The notes: generated by a model from the letters alone, not told the origin. Shown: positions 1-8,462, counted from the first letter of the stretch. The stretch: DNA of 34,914 bases from Bacteroidales bacterium (GCA_016283985.1 JAEENZ010000193.1:1-34914); one strand, 5' to 3'. Numbers and translations are program-made.

Positions 1-338
1 AGCGAAGCGAAGGAACCTCTCTTCGCACATACTTCATCGGCACCCTGGTGGACCGGGAAACTCGGAATGCGCGGATTGATGCGCGGCTGAAGGCGCGGCT
101 GGAGGAGGGGATGATAGACGAAATCCGGGGCTTGCTGGAACGCGGCGTCCCGGCCGAAACGCTGATAGGCTACGGCCTTGAATATAAATTCGTTACTCTC
201 TTTCTGCAAGGGCAGCTGACCGAGCAGGAACTGTTCGAAAAACTCTCCACCGCCATCCACCAGTTCGCCAAACGGCAGATGACCTGGTTCCGGGGGATGG
301 AACGCAGCGGGGTCATCATCCATTGGGTGGATGTCTAA
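1..338 (+). CDS. miaA: tRNA dimethylallyltransferase MiaA, C-terminal part (5' end outside window)
   Basis: MiaA transfers a dimethylallyl group to N6 of A37 in tRNAs that read UNN codons. Only the last 111 or so codons are present. The open frame enters at base 3 and ends with TAA at 336-338. The visible part reads YFIGTLVDRETRNARIDARL, then EEGMIDEIRGLLERG, LIGYGLEYKFV and AKRQMTWFRGM. These are the usual C-terminal landmarks of MiaA, including the RQxTWFR motif near the end. A GTG at 48 is internal and not a start, because the family sequence continues upstream of it. The next gene begins 6 nt downstream, so the two are probably cotranscribed. The P-loop and N-terminal half lie outside the window, so activity cannot be judged. 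Confidence 0.9.
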   Translation, partial: RSEGTSLRTYFIGTLVDRETRNARIDARLKARLEEGMIDEIRGLLERGVPAETLIGYGLEYKFVTLFLQGQLTEQELFEKLSTAIHQFAKRQMTWFRGMERSGVIIHWVDV

Positions 339-344
339 CTCATT

Positions 345-1379
345 ATGACTATGGCAGATACAAAACTGATATATTTTGCTGGCGGGTGCTTTTGGGGCAC
401 CGAGCACTTCTTTTCCGGTGTAGACGGCGTAGTTTCGGCAACGAGCGGCTATGCCCAGGGCTCACCCGAATTTGACGGACGCCCTTCGTATGAGCAGGTT
501 TACACCGACACCACCGGCTTTGCCGAAACCGTGCGCGTGTGCTATAGGCCTGAGCGCATCTCCCTGGAGACTCTGGCGGACCTTTTTTTCAGCATCATCG
601 ATCCCCTCAGCCTGAACCGGCAGGGGCACGATGAAGGCACCCGCTATCGCACCGGAATCTATTACTCCGATCCGGCGGATCTGCCTGTGCTTCAGGGAGT
701 TTACTCTGCCGTCGAGGCCCGTATCGGCCAACCGCTGGTGGTGGAACTCGAGCCTTTGCGGAACTTCTTCGAGGCGGAGGAGAGGCACCAAAAATATCTG
801 GATAAGAACCCGGATGGCTACTGCCACCTGCCGCTGAAGACGTTCAAGTATCTGCGTCTGTATCAGGATGTTGTAGCGCTTCTTGGGGATGAGCCGGATT
901 CCGTTGCCCGTATGGCCGAGGCAGCAGCGCTCATATACGAAAGGATGAAGTTCTTCTGGGTGGGATTCTATGTAGTCCGGGATGCTGTCGGCAACGGCTC
1001 TGGCCTTGGTCGGGAATTGGTGCTGGGGCCTTTCCAAGGACCTCCTGCCTGTCTTCGCATCGCTTATGGACGCGGTGTTTGCGGCACCGCCTGGAAAGAA
1101 GCCCGCACAGTGGTCGTGCCTGACGTCGAAGCCTTCCCCGGCCACATAGCCTGCAGCAGCCTCTCCCGCTCCGAAATCGTCGTACCCGTCATGACCAGTA
1201 CTGCGCCCACCTGGCCATCCGCGCCGGGCAAAGGGCTGGCCTGTGACCCACAGGGGGCCGACAGTACCAGCATTGCCCGGCCGCAAGTCTCTGCAGTACT
1301 GGATATCGACAGCACGTCGCTGGCGACTTTTGACGCCACCGACGCCCTCTGGCTGGAAAAAATCTGCCAACTACTATAA
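345..1379 (+). CDS. msrA: MsrA fused to a free-methionine-R-sulfoxide reductase (GAF) domain
   Basis: Two methionine-sulfoxide repair activities appear joined in one 344-residue cytosolic protein. Residues 7-170 are MsrA, which reduces peptidyl methionine-S-sulfoxide. The GCFWG motif supplies catalytic Cys15 and the YCHLP motif at 159-163 a likely resolving Cys160. Residues 171-344 match the fRMsr/YebR GAF family, which reduces free methionine-R-sulfoxide. Its three typical cysteines are present: Cys236 (PPACLRI), Cys246 (GRGVCGTA) and Cys270 (GHIACSS). Between SRSEIVVPVM and AVLDIDST there are about 30 more residues than in ordinary fRMsr proteins, where this is a short turn plus a beta strand. 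That extra stretch coincides with the inverted-repeat segment at 1195-1302. The start may be ATG 345 or ATG 351. No signal peptide is seen. The gene follows miaA by 6 nt. The domain assignment is firm, but function of the GAF half in this form is uncertain. Confidence 0.88.
   Translation: MTMADTKLIYFAGGCFWGTEHFFSGVDGVVSATSGYAQGSPEFDGRPSYEQVYTDTTGFAETVRVCYRPERISLETLADLFFSIIDPLSLNRQGHDEGTRYRTGIYYSDPADLPVLQGVYSAVEARIGQPLVVELEPLRNFFEAEERHQKYLDKNPDGYCHLPLKTFKYLRLYQDVVALLGDEPDSVARMAEAAALIYERMKFFWVGFYVVRDAVGNGSGLGRELVLGPFQGPPACLRIAYGRGVCGTAWKEARTVVVPDVEAFPGHIACSSLSRSEIVVPVMTSTAPTWPSAPGKGLACDPQGADSTSIARPQVSAVLDIDSTSLATFDATDALWLEKICQLL
1195..1302. repeat. 108-bp segment with perfect 10-bp inverted repeats inside msrA-GAF (possible invertible segment)
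   Basis: CCAGTACTGC at 1195-1204 is the exact reverse complement of GCAGTACTGG at 1293-1302. Nested inside are GCCGGGCAA (1223-1231) with TTGCCCGGC (1273-1281), and CTGTG (1241-1245) with CACAG (1249-1253). The segment is 36 codons long. Either orientation keeps the reading frame open. The reverse orientation would give ...GADGQVGAVLDIDS, which matches the canonical fRMsr strand. The present orientation gives ...ARPQVSAVLDIDS. The structure is seen directly; inversion is an inference. Confidence 0.6.
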
Positions 1380-1411
1380 TTGCTAACCGAATTTTAAATT
1401 CGAGCACTTAG

Positions 1412-1522
1412 CGCCTGGAGGCTATCTCCTTGTCAATAAACAACTTACTGAAAACAAATCGGCAAATTTGACCGATTTGTTTTCAGTAAAATATTGTAAA
1501 TCAATCAGTTAATTGCCAGGCG
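1412..1522. repeat. 111-bp inverted-repeat element, copy 1 (REPIN-like)
   Basis: Ends are CGCCTGG (1412-1418) and CCAGGCG (1516-1522). The central stem is perfect over 18 bp: TTACTGAAAACAAATCGG (1445-1462) with its reverse complement at 1472-1489. The loop is the 9-nt CAAATTTGA. Each half is 51 nt. The element lies between two convergent genes, and its right end supplies the last codons and the stop of the threonine aldolase gene. It shares exact length and core with the copies at 3622 and 24150. Confidence 0.85.
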
Positions 1523-2533
1523 TAATTCCTTAATGGCCTCATGTGTAGTAGCCCAGGATGTGGCAAAACGAGTGACGAAACGGCCATCCGGGAGTTTTTC
1601 CCAGATTTCGAACGCGACCTTCCCTTCCAGGGCCGACATTTGTTTGGATGTCAGGATGGGGAATTGCTGGTTGGTGGGTGAATCAATATAGAACGGAATA
1701 CCCGCGTCTTCGAAGATGGCTTTCACCTTTCCGGCCATCTTGATTGCGTGTTCGCTGATTTTCAGATAAAGATTATCGGTGAACAGAGTGTCGAACTGTA
1801 TGCCGAGCAGTCGGCCTTTTGCCAGAAGGGCCCCATGCATTTTGATATGAGTGAAGAAGTGTTTCGGACCATTTCCGTTAGGGAAAATGACAGCCTCTCC
1901 ACACAAGGCACCTACCTTCGTTCCACCGATATAAAACACATCGCACAAGCCTGCCAGAGTCGGAAGATCAATATCGGCCGCCTGGCTCGCAAGACCATAT
2001 CCAAGACGCGCTCCATCAATGAACAAAGGCAGAGAATATTGCTTGCAGACGTAGGATATCTGTTCTAATTCGGCACGTGAGTATATGGTGCCGTATTCCG
2101 TTGGAAATGAGATATATACCATCCCCGGCTGAACCATGTGTGGATAGGTTTCATCGGCATAAAAACTCTCCAGCCAGGCCTTCAGTTCGCCGGCATCTAT
2201 CTTCCCCTGATGCTGGGGCAAGGTCAACACTTTATGGCCGCTGAACTCAATGGCCCCGGCCTCATGAATAGCGATGTGCCCGGTCTGCGCCGCCATCACG
2301 CCCTGACATCCTTCGAGCAAGCCATCGATGACGGTGCAATTGGTCTGGGTGCCGCCGACCAGGAAGAAAATATCCGCATCCGGTTTGCCGATGGCTTTAC
2401 GAATCTTTGCTTTGGCGGATTCGCAAAATGAATCTTCGCCATATCCCGGCTCTTGAACCATGTTGGTTTCAGCCAGTCTCTGGAGGATTAGCGGGTGTGT
2501 TCCCTCGGTATAGTCGCAAGTGAATGAATACAT
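1505..2533 (-). CDS. ltaE: Low-specificity L-threonine aldolase family (PLP enzyme)
   Basis: This cytosolic PLP enzyme would cleave L-threonine or L-allo-threonine to glycine and acetaldehyde. It belongs to the beta-eliminating lyase fold-type I family. From the ATG at 2533 the protein is 342 residues and begins MYSFTCDYTEGTHPLIL, the normal N-terminus of the family. A TTG at 2542 would add three residues and is less likely. Landmarks are FLVGGTQTN (cofactor phosphate region), FIDGARLG with the PLP-ring Asp near residue 173, and YIGGTKVGALCGEA with the Schiff-base Lys near 206. The -7 promoter box at 2540-2547 ends 7 nt before the ATG, so the mRNA is likely almost leaderless. The last codons (RLAIN) fall inside repeat element copy 1. 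Threonine aldolase cannot be told apart from related aldolases of this family by sequence alone. Confidence 0.85.
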   Translation of the reverse strand: MYSFTCDYTEGTHPLILQRLAETNMVQEPGYGEDSFCESAKAKIRKAIGKPDADIFFLVGGTQTNCTVIDGLLEGCQGVMAAQTGHIAIHEAGAIEFSGHKVLTLPQHQGKIDAGELKAWLESFYADETYPHMVQPGMVYISFPTEYGTIYSRAELEQISYVCKQYSLPLFIDGARLGYGLASQAADIDLPTLAGLCDVFYIGGTKVGALCGEAVIFPNGNGPKHFFTHIKMHGALLAKGRLLGIQFDTLFTDNLYLKISEHAIKMAGKVKAIFEDAGIPFYIDSPTNQQFPILTSKQMSALEGKVAFEIWEKLPDGRFVTRFATSWATTHEAIKELRLAIN

Positions 2534-2539
2534 ACTCTG

Positions 2540-2547
2540 CAAAAATA
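2540..2547 (-). promoter_or_regulatory. Bacteroidales -7 promoter box for the threonine aldolase gene
   Basis: On the minus strand this reads TATTTTTG, matching TAnnTTTG. The final G lies 7 nt upstream of the ATG at 2533. No clear TTTG -33 box was found at the usual distance. Confidence 0.5.
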
Positions 2548-2734
2548 GTAATAAGGAGTGAAAAAGCCAATTTCACCCCAAGATACTAATTAGACAACTA
2601 TGTACAAAAGAAGTAAGTGACTGGAATTCAAATAATTAACCATATTAATAAATGCGTAGCACAAACATTTCGCCACATTTTATGTTTTTGATTGACAATG
2701 AAGTGATGCTTTCATATCTTGCATCCAAAAAAGT

Positions 2735-3613
2735 ATGGTCGCGCATCATCTGTATATGAAAGGGAAGAACTGGTGGGGGATTTTCTACCGGATAGAGGAT
2801 TGCATAATGTACTTCACCACGTTCAGCGTATTTGCAAGGAGGAGTGAGATGGTTTTTGTTGCATTCTCCATAATGTTTAACCACACTCACGCAACCACTC
2901 TTGATGAAACGAAACAGCGAATCACACTGTTCCAGCGCCAGGTGGGCGTATCGACGGCGCATACATACAATAGAGAGTATGGCCGTAAAGGGCAGTTATG
3001 GCATCATTCTTATGGATCATCCTTAAAAATCGCCATAAAACGGATAATGAGCAATGTGGCTTACGTGTTCAACAATTCTGTTGCGGGAAAAATGAACAGA
3101 CGAGCCATTGAAAACAGGTGGACATTGCTTGCCTACTACAAAAACAACCACCCCTTTTCTGAACCAATTGTCAGAGAGAAATGCAGTAGTAATATGAGAC
3201 GAGCTATAAAACTGGTAGATATATCATATGAAAACGATGAGCCATTGAATTACGCAATACAGCGTAGACTGTACGCAGGTTTAAACAAAAAAGAAAAAGC
3301 ACAAATCGTCGATTATATAATTGCCAAATATAATTTCCTGGATTACGAGGCACTTATCAGTCTCTATGGGAGTTTTGAAAATGCTATTATTGCAGTAGAT
3401 TCGAATGCCGGTGCTGAATATGATCTGGAAGATGATACCGGTGATCACTCATGCTACATGAAGATGCTTTTAATCACTCGCCAGTTATTTCCGAATATTA
3501 AAAAACTGAATGTTGAAAAACTGAGTGAAGAGCAAAAGGGGAGGCTAACAAAGGTATTTTATGCCAACATGAATGTCAAACCCGAAAATATTCGGAAATT
3601 CTTACACCTTTAA
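2735..3613 (+). CDS. RAYT-type (REP-associated) Y1/IS200-like HUH transposase
   Basis: This 292-residue protein has the Y1 transposase (TnpA/IS200-like) fold signature. FYRIEDCIMYFTTFSVFARR is followed by FVAFSIMFNHTHATT, giving the HUH metal motif His50-Thr-His52. Then come YNREYGRKGQLWHHSYGSS and NVAYVFNNSVAGKM, which holds the likely nucleophile Tyr110. ENRWTLLAYY and NHPFSE follow, as in the single-copy RAYT-like transposases of Bacteroidales. About 150 further residues have no motif I recognise. RAYT enzymes are domesticated relatives of IS200/IS605 transposases that act on short palindromic REP/REPIN sequences. A 111-bp palindromic element begins 8 nt after the stop codon. The gene is visibly richer in A+T than its neighbours, which fits horizontal origin. 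The start is uncertain: ATG 2735 is used, but ATG 2756 is also possible. No second reading frame such as tnpB is present. Confidence 0.82.
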   Translation: MVAHHLYMKGKNWWGIFYRIEDCIMYFTTFSVFARRSEMVFVAFSIMFNHTHATTLDETKQRITLFQRQVGVSTAHTYNREYGRKGQLWHHSYGSSLKIAIKRIMSNVAYVFNNSVAGKMNRRAIENRWTLLAYYKNNHPFSEPIVREKCSSNMRRAIKLVDISYENDEPLNYAIQRRLYAGLNKKEKAQIVDYIIAKYNFLDYEALISLYGSFENAIIAVDSNAGAEYDLEDDTGDHSCYMKMLLITRQLFPNIKKLNVEKLSEEQKGRLTKVFYANMNVKPENIRKFLHL

Positions 3614-3621
3614 TCATTTCA

Positions 3622-3732
3622 TGCCTGGAGCATAACATATTGATTATTAGCAATTTCCTGAAAACAAATCGGTCAATTTCGCCGATTTGTTTTCAGGAAG
3701 TTATTGATTACCAAGCAGATGCCCACCAGGCA
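3622..3732. repeat. 111-bp inverted-repeat element, copy 2 (REPIN-like, next to the RAYT gene)
   Basis: Ends are TGCCTGG (3622-3628) and CCAGGCA (3726-3732), perfect reverse complements. The central stem is perfect over 18 bp: TTCCTGAAAACAAATCGG (3655-3672) with 3682-3699, loop TCAATTTCG. It fills the gap between the RAYT stop (3613) and the metK stop (3736). Length and spacing are identical to copies 1 and 3. Confidence 0.87.
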
Positions 3733-3735
3733 AAT

Positions 3736-4944
3736 CTACAGCGCAAACTCGGAGCGTAGGGTATCCACCGCATCGAGTTTCTCCCAGCCGAAGAACTGGA
3801 TGCCATCCTGGACGTAAGGATCACGGCCGAAGTGGCCGTAGGCTGCAGTGGGGGCGTAGATGGGGTTCTTGAGGCCGAAGCGTTTGATGATAGCGGCGGG
3901 GCGCAGGTCGAAGAGTCCGCGCAGCTTGGCTGCTATCTCGGCATCACTGCAAACACCTGTGCCATAACTGTTTACATAAACGCTTACGGGCTCCGCAACA
4001 CCTATCGCATAGGCTATCTGGACCAGGCATTCGGAGGCCACTCCTGCGGCTACGAGGTTTTTCGCCAGATAGCGGGCGGCATAGGCTCCGCTGCGGTCGA
4101 CTTTCGAGGGATCCTTGCCGGAGAAGGCGCCTCCGCCGTGGGCGCCGCGTCCGCCGTAGGTATCCACTATGATCTTGCGGCCGGTCAGGCCGGTATCTCC
4201 CGCAGGGCCGCCGATGACGAACTTGCCGGTGGGATTCACATGAAGGATGAACTTGCCGTCGAACAGCGCAGCCAACTCTGCGGGCAGGGCGGAAATCAGG
4301 CGGGGGAGGACGATGCTCCGGACGTCGGCTTCGATGCGGGAGTGCATTGCCTCGTCGGTGTCGAATTCGTCGTGCTGGGTGCTCAGGACTATGGTGTGAA
4401 CGCGCAGCGGGCGATGGGTCTGCCCGTCGAATTCCACGCTGAACTGTGCCTTGGCATCCGGCCGCAGGTACGGGATCTCGCCGGAGCGGCGGATATCCGC
4501 CAGCACCTTCAACAACCTGTGCGACAAATACAGGGCCAGCGGCATGTAGTCCGGCGTATTCTTGCAGGCATAGCCGAACATCATCCCCTGGTCGCCGGCG
4601 CCCTGGCTCATCTCATCCTCGCGGACCACTCCGCGGTTGATGTCTGCGCTCTGGCCATGGATGGTGGAGATTATGCCGCAGGAAGCGGCGTCGAAGCCGT
4701 ATTCGGCCTTTGTGTAGCCTATGCGGGCGATGGTCTCGCGTGCAACGCGGTCTATATCTACATATGCGCTGGACTGCACCTCGCCACCTACCACCACGAG
4801 GCCGGCTGTACAGAAAGTTTCGCATGCAACCTTAGCCTCAGGGTCCTGGCGCAGGAACTCATCGAGGATAGAATCTGAAATCTGGTCGGCAACCTTGTCG
4901 GGATGCCCTTCCGAGACACTCTCGGACGTGAAGAGATAGTTCAT
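3736..4944 (-). CDS. metK: S-adenosylmethionine synthase
   Basis: MetK makes S-adenosylmethionine from methionine and ATP in the cytosol. The protein has 402 residues, close to the usual length. Family landmarks are [20 protein letters not shown] at the N-terminus with the GHPDK ATP-site motif (13-17), [12 protein letters not shown] (115-126), [23 protein letters not shown], and the [16 protein letters not shown] loop (270-285) that binds phosphate. The ATG at 4944 gives the canonical start [16 protein letters not shown] promoter with both boxes lies upstream (5005-5035) and leaves a leader of about 55 nt in which I see no SAM riboswitch. The gene is divergent from the TonB receptor at 5122 and convergent with the RAYT gene. 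No missing catalytic residues were noticed. Confidence 0.97.
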   Translation of the reverse strand: MNYLFTSESVSEGHPDKVADQISDSILDEFLRQDPEAKVACETFCTAGLVVVGGEVQSSAYVDIDRVARETIARIGYTKAEYGFDAASCGIISTIHGQSADINRGVVREDEMSQGAGDQGMMFGYACKNTPDYMPLALYLSHRLLKVLADIRRSGEIPYLRPDAKAQFSVEFDGQTHRPLRVHTIVLSTQHDEFDTDEAMHSRIEADVRSIVLPRLISALPAELAALFDGKFILHVNPTGKFVIGGPAGDTGLTGRKIIVDTYGGRGAHGGGAFSGKDPSKVDRSGAYAARYLAKNLVAAGVASECLVQIAYAIGVAEPVSVYVNSYGTGVCSDAEIAAKLRGLFDLRPAAIIKRFGLKNPIYAPTAAYGHFGRDPYVQDGIQFFGWEKLDAVDTLRSEFAL

Positions 4945-5004
4945 TTTAGCATTTTTTTAAGTTACAGGGGTTGCAATCAGTCAAATCTGTCCCCTTTCAG
5001 GCTG

Positions 5005-5035
5005 CAAAGGTATAAAAACAAAAGATATTAACAAT
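5005..5035 (-). promoter_or_regulatory. metK promoter (-33/-7, Bacteroidales type)
   Basis: On the minus strand the -7 box is TACCTTTG (plus 5005-5012), a full match to TAnnTTTG. It is preceded by ATTG (plus 5032-5035) at a 19-nt spacing, one mismatch from the -33 TTTG. Confidence 0.55.
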
Positions 5036-5121
5036 AGAATGTTAATAACTTTCTGTAGAGCCAATGCAAAAAAATGTTAACTTCGCACCGGGAAAATTCA
5101 TACTACTTCATTTATACATTT

Positions 5122-8100
5122 ATGAAAAAATTCTTCAAGAATGTCGCACTCGTTGCAACCATGTTGTTCGCGGGTGTTGTCGCGTATGCCCAGATGACCA
5201 CTTCGGCCGTCAACGGGCGTATTGTGGATGAGAACGGAGAGCCTCTCGCAGGCGCTGTCGTTCTCCTCGTGCACACTCCTTCCGGGTCACAGTATTATGC
5301 TGTGGCAAACAACGACGGCCGTTACACCATCGAAGGTGTAAGGCCCGGTGCGGACTTTACCATCGAGGTTTCCTTCCTTGGATGCCAGACCGTAAAGTAC
5401 ACCGACGTCACCCTGAACCTCGGTGAAACCTACAAGCAGGATGTGACCCTTACCTCCGGCGAGCAGCTCGCAGAGGCGGTCCTCGTAGTATCTGCCACCC
5501 ATTTCACCACGGAGAAGACCGGTGCCAGCACCAACATCTCCTCCAGGCAGATCACCAGCATGCCTATGATCAACCGCAGCATCTCCGATGTTGCAAAGCT
5601 CTCCCCTTATGCAAACGGAATGAGCTTCGCGGGCGGTGACGGACGTTCCACCAACTTCACCGTTGACGGATCCAACTTCAACAACAACTTCGGTCTGTCC
5701 GACAAGCTCCCTGGCGGTGGCAATCCTATCTCCCTGGATGCTATTGACGAACTGCAGGTCGTGGTTGCTCCTTTCGATGTCCGTCAGACCAACTTCATCG
5801 GCGGCGGAATCAACGCTATCACCAAGTCCGGTACCAACACCTTCAAGGGAAGCGTTTATTCATATTTCCAGAACCAGGATCTCCGCGGTAACAAGATCAA
5901 CGGCAAGGATCTTGGCGACCGCGCCAAAGAGTCCAAGACCGTCTACGGCTTCACCCTCGGCGGCCCCATCATCAAGAACAAACTCTTCTTCTTCGTCAAC
6001 TACGAAACCACCAGGCAGCCCGGCCAGGTCATCAAGTACCGCGCCAACAAGGGTGGAGAAAAGAACGAAGGCAATGTCTCCCGCACTACTCTCGATGACC
6101 TCAAGGCCGTTCAGGAGTACATGAAGACCAAGTACGGATACGAGACCGGTTCTTACACCGACTTCCCCGGCGACGAGTCCAACGACAAGATCCTCGCCCG
6201 CGTCGACTGGAACGTGGCAAAGGGCCAGAGGGTGTCGCTGCGTTACAACTACACCAAGAATACTGCATGGAACGCCCCTAACGGCAACTCCTCCGATACC
6301 GGCTACCGTCTGAACGGAACCTATCGCGTGGGTAACCAGTCCATGGCTTTCGCAAACAACATGTATTCGATGGACAACAAGGTGTCTTCCATTTCCTTCG
6401 ACTACAACGCGAAGATCAACGACAACATCTCCAACCAGTTGCTTGTCACCTACTCCAACATCGAGGACATCCGCGGTTCCAATTCTTCCGCATTCCCTCA
6501 TGTCGATATCATCAAGAAGGATGACAAGGGCGTATGGCAGCCTTACATGTCCCTCGGTTACGAGCTGTTCACCTGGAACAACGGTGTCCACAACAAGGTC
6601 TGGACCGTCAAGGACGACGTTACTTACCTCATGGGTAATCACAAGTTCATCGCAGGTTTCAGCTACGAGCACCAGTTCGCAAACAACGCTTACATGCGTA
6701 ACGGCGCCGGTTACTACCGTTATGCCTGGACCGACGAGGCCACCATCATCGATGTTCTCAACGGCACTCCCGAATCCTTCGCAGTCACCTACGGCTGGAA
6801 CGGAGAACTCAATCCTAACGCACAGGTCACGTTCAACCAGATCGGCCTCTATCTGCAGGATGAGTGGAACGTAAACGACCAGCTCAAGCTCACCTACGGC
6901 GTACGTTTCGACGACCTCATCTTCGACGAGAGCGATATCGCAACCAACAAGAAGATTGCAGAGTATACTTTCCGCGACGGTCTCAAGATCGATACCGGCA
7001 AGTGGCCCAACAACAGGGTTCAGGTATCCCCCCGCGTAGGTTTCGTATATGATGTCAAGGGCGACAATACCATCAAGCTCCGCGGCGGCACCGGTCTCTT
7101 CCAGGGACGTCTGCCTCTCGTGTACTTCACCAACACTCCTACCAACGCAGGTCTCGTTCAGAACTCCTTCCAGTACAAGTCCACTTGGACCGGCGGCGAC
7201 CTTGTAAGCAAGAACGCCAGCCTCCACGCTTTCGACGGCGGCATGATTACCAATGTCAACGAAATGATCGACAAGCTCGGCCTCCAGCCGAATCTTACCG
7301 ATGCGAATCACGTTGCGGGCAGCACCATGTCAGGTGTTGATCCCAACTTCAAGATGCCCCAGATTTGGAAGACTTCCTTCGCAGTCGACTATCAGGTCCC
7401 TGCAAGCTTCCCTCTCACCGTCACGGCAGAAGGTATCTTCAACAAGACCATCTACGGCGTTGTAGTTGACAATATCAACGTTGACCACAGCGACAGCTGG
7501 ACCCGTTTCAGCGGTGTCGACAACCGCCTGATCTATCCTGGCAAAGGCCTCATCAACGCAGGCAAAAACGCTCCTTACCTCACCAACACCACCGAGGGTT
7601 ACGGCTACATCGGCAACATCACCGTCAACGCCGAGCCCATCAAGGGCCTGAACGTAATGGCAGCTTACACCCGCACCGAGAGCAAGGAAATCTCCGGCCT
7701 GCCCGGCAGCGACCCTCTCTCCACATGGCAGGGCCTCTACACCGTCGACGGACCCAACTACGCAACGCTCCAGCGTTCACAGTATGTGGTTCCCGACAAG
7801 GTCATCGCATCCATCGACTATCACTTCCCCGTTCTTAACGGACAGTTCGGTTACGACATGGACTTCGGTCTCTTCTACACCGGTATGACCTCCAGCGGTT
7901 ATTCCTACTGCTACACCAACGACATCAACGGTGACGGCATCAACAACGACCTGATGTACATCTATCCCAGTGGTAAGGATATTAACTGGAAAGATGCTAC
8001 CACTGCCGATGCAAGCGCCAAGGCTTACGATGCATTCGTAGCACAGGATAGGTATCTGCGTACCCACAAGGGACAGTATGCCGAGGCTTATGCCGCACGT

Positions 8101-8409
8101 GCACCCTGGGTCAACCGTTTCGATTTCCGTTGGGCACACAACTTCACCTTCAAGTCCGGCAAGCAGGTCCACCTCCTCCAGTTCACGGTCGACCTCCTCA
8201 ACGCAGGCAACCTGATCAACTCCAAGTGGGGCGTTTACAAGAACAGCGAGATTTGCGGCAACAACCGTGTTCTCAAGTATGAAGGTGTGAATGCAAGCAA
8301 TGAGCCTACCTTCTCCTGGGCTACTGAAGCTACCAAGACCTATGACTACATAGTCAAGAGCACTCAGTGCTGGCAGCTCCAGTTCGGTCTTAGGTACAAG
8401 TTTAACTAA
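5122..8409 (+). CDS. Oar-like TonB-dependent receptor with carboxypeptidase-regulatory domain
   Basis: This is an outer-membrane TonB-dependent receptor of about 1095 residues. The chosen ATG (5122) starts a clear Sec signal peptide, MKKFFKNVALVATMLFAGVV ending AYAQ. An in-frame ATG 48 nt earlier would put 16 extra residues before it. Residues about 25-105 form a CarboxypepD_reg-like domain (NGRIVDENGEPLAGAVVLL...DGRYTIEGVRPG). A plug follows (about 125-240; SDVAKLSPYANG, DGRSTNFTVDGSNFNNN, INAITKSGTNTFKGSVYSYF), then a long beta-barrel ending QLQFGLRYKFN. The plug and barrel style match Oar-like receptors rather than SusC, and no SusD partner is adjacent. Codon use is strongly biased to C-ending codons, as in highly expressed genes. 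A weak -7-like box, TAACTTCG, lies at 5078-5085. The gene is a single unit closed by the terminator at 8429. The substrate is unknown. Confidence 0.88.
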   Translation: MKKFFKNVALVATMLFAGVVAYAQMTTSAVNGRIVDENGEPLAGAVVLLVHTPSGSQYYAVANNDGRYTIEGVRPGADFTIEVSFLGCQTVKYTDVTLNLGETYKQDVTLTSGEQLAEAVLVVSATHFTTEKTGASTNISSRQITSMPMINRSISDVAKLSPYANGMSFAGGDGRSTNFTVDGSNFNNNFGLSDKLPGGGNPISLDAIDELQVVVAPFDVRQTNFIGGGINAITKSGTNTFKGSVYSYFQNQDLRGNKINGKDLGDRAKESKTVYGFTLGGPIIKNKLFFFVNYETTRQPGQVIKYRANKGGEKNEGNVSRTTLDDLKAVQEYMKTKYGYETGSYTDFPGDESNDKILARVDWNVAKGQRVSLRYNYTKNTAWNAPNGNSSDTGYRLNGTYRVGNQSMAFANNMYSMDNKVSSISFDYNAKINDNISNQLLVTYSNIEDIRGSNSSAFPHVDIIKKDDKGVWQPYMSLGYELFTWNNGVHNKVWTVKDDVTYLMGNHKFIAGFSYEHQFANNAYMRNGAGYYRYAWTDEATIIDVLNGTPESFAVTYGWNGELNPNAQVTFNQIGLYLQDEWNVNDQLKLTYGVRFDDLIFDESDIATNKKIAEYTFRDGLKIDTGKWPNNRVQVSPRVGFVYDVKGDNTIKLRGGTGLFQGRLPLVYFTNTPTNAGLVQNSFQYKSTWTGGDLVSKNASLHAFDGGMITNVNEMIDKLGLQPNLTDANHVAGSTMSGVDPNFKMPQIWKTSFAVDYQVPASFPLTVTAEGIFNKTIYGVVVDNINVDHSDSWTRFSGVDNRLIYPGKGLINAGKNAPYLTNTTEGYGYIGNITVNAEPIKGLNVMAAYTRTESKEISGLPGSDPLSTWQGLYTVDGPNYATLQRSQYVVPDKVIASIDYHFPVLNGQFGYDMDFGLFYTGMTSSGYSYCYTNDINGDGINNDLMYIYPSGKDINWKDATTADASAKAYDAFVAQDRYLRTHKGQYAEAYAARAPWVNRFDFRWAHNFTFKSGKQVHLLQFTVDLLNAGNLINSKWGVYKNSEICGNNRVLKYEGVNASNEPTFSWATEATKTYDYIVKSTQCWQLQFGLRYKFN

Positions 8410-8428
8410 TCCGGTTTCCGGTAGATCA

Positions 8429-8462
8429 AAGCGCGGCTCCGCGAGGGGCTGCGCTTTTTTTT
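8429..8462 (+). terminator. Rho-independent terminator after the TonB receptor gene
   Basis: Stem AAGCGCGGCTCC (8429-8440), loop GCGA, stem GGGGCTGCGCTT (8445-8456): 12 pairs including two G-U, followed by a T run to 8462. The T run overlaps the -33 box of the next promoter. Confidence 0.85.

Noticed and set aside
462..1370. Minus-strand open frame opposite msrA-GAF
   Set aside because: Antisense shadow. The nearby minus frame holding ...DGQVGAVL was useful only as evidence for the inversion idea, not as a gene.
1412..1522. Ordinary rho-independent terminators in place of the 111-bp elements
   Set aside because: The stem is A/T-rich with no following T run. The fixed 111-bp length, paired ends 26-33 nt outside the stem and one copy between cotranscribed genes are not explained by a terminator. 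A secondary terminator role is still possible.
2645..2962. Minus-strand frame overlapping the RAYT start
   Set aside because: No family match by eye, and it overlaps the HUH-motif region of the transposase on the other strand.
4945..5004. SAM riboswitch upstream of metK
   Set aside because: The leader is only about 55-60 nt, and I saw no SAM-type stem or pseudoknot pattern.
5860..7311. Long minus-strand open frame (about 480 codons) opposite the TonB receptor
   Set aside because: It is a shadow of the highly codon-biased receptor gene: low-complexity Val/Leu/Gly-rich protein with no domain and no promoter.
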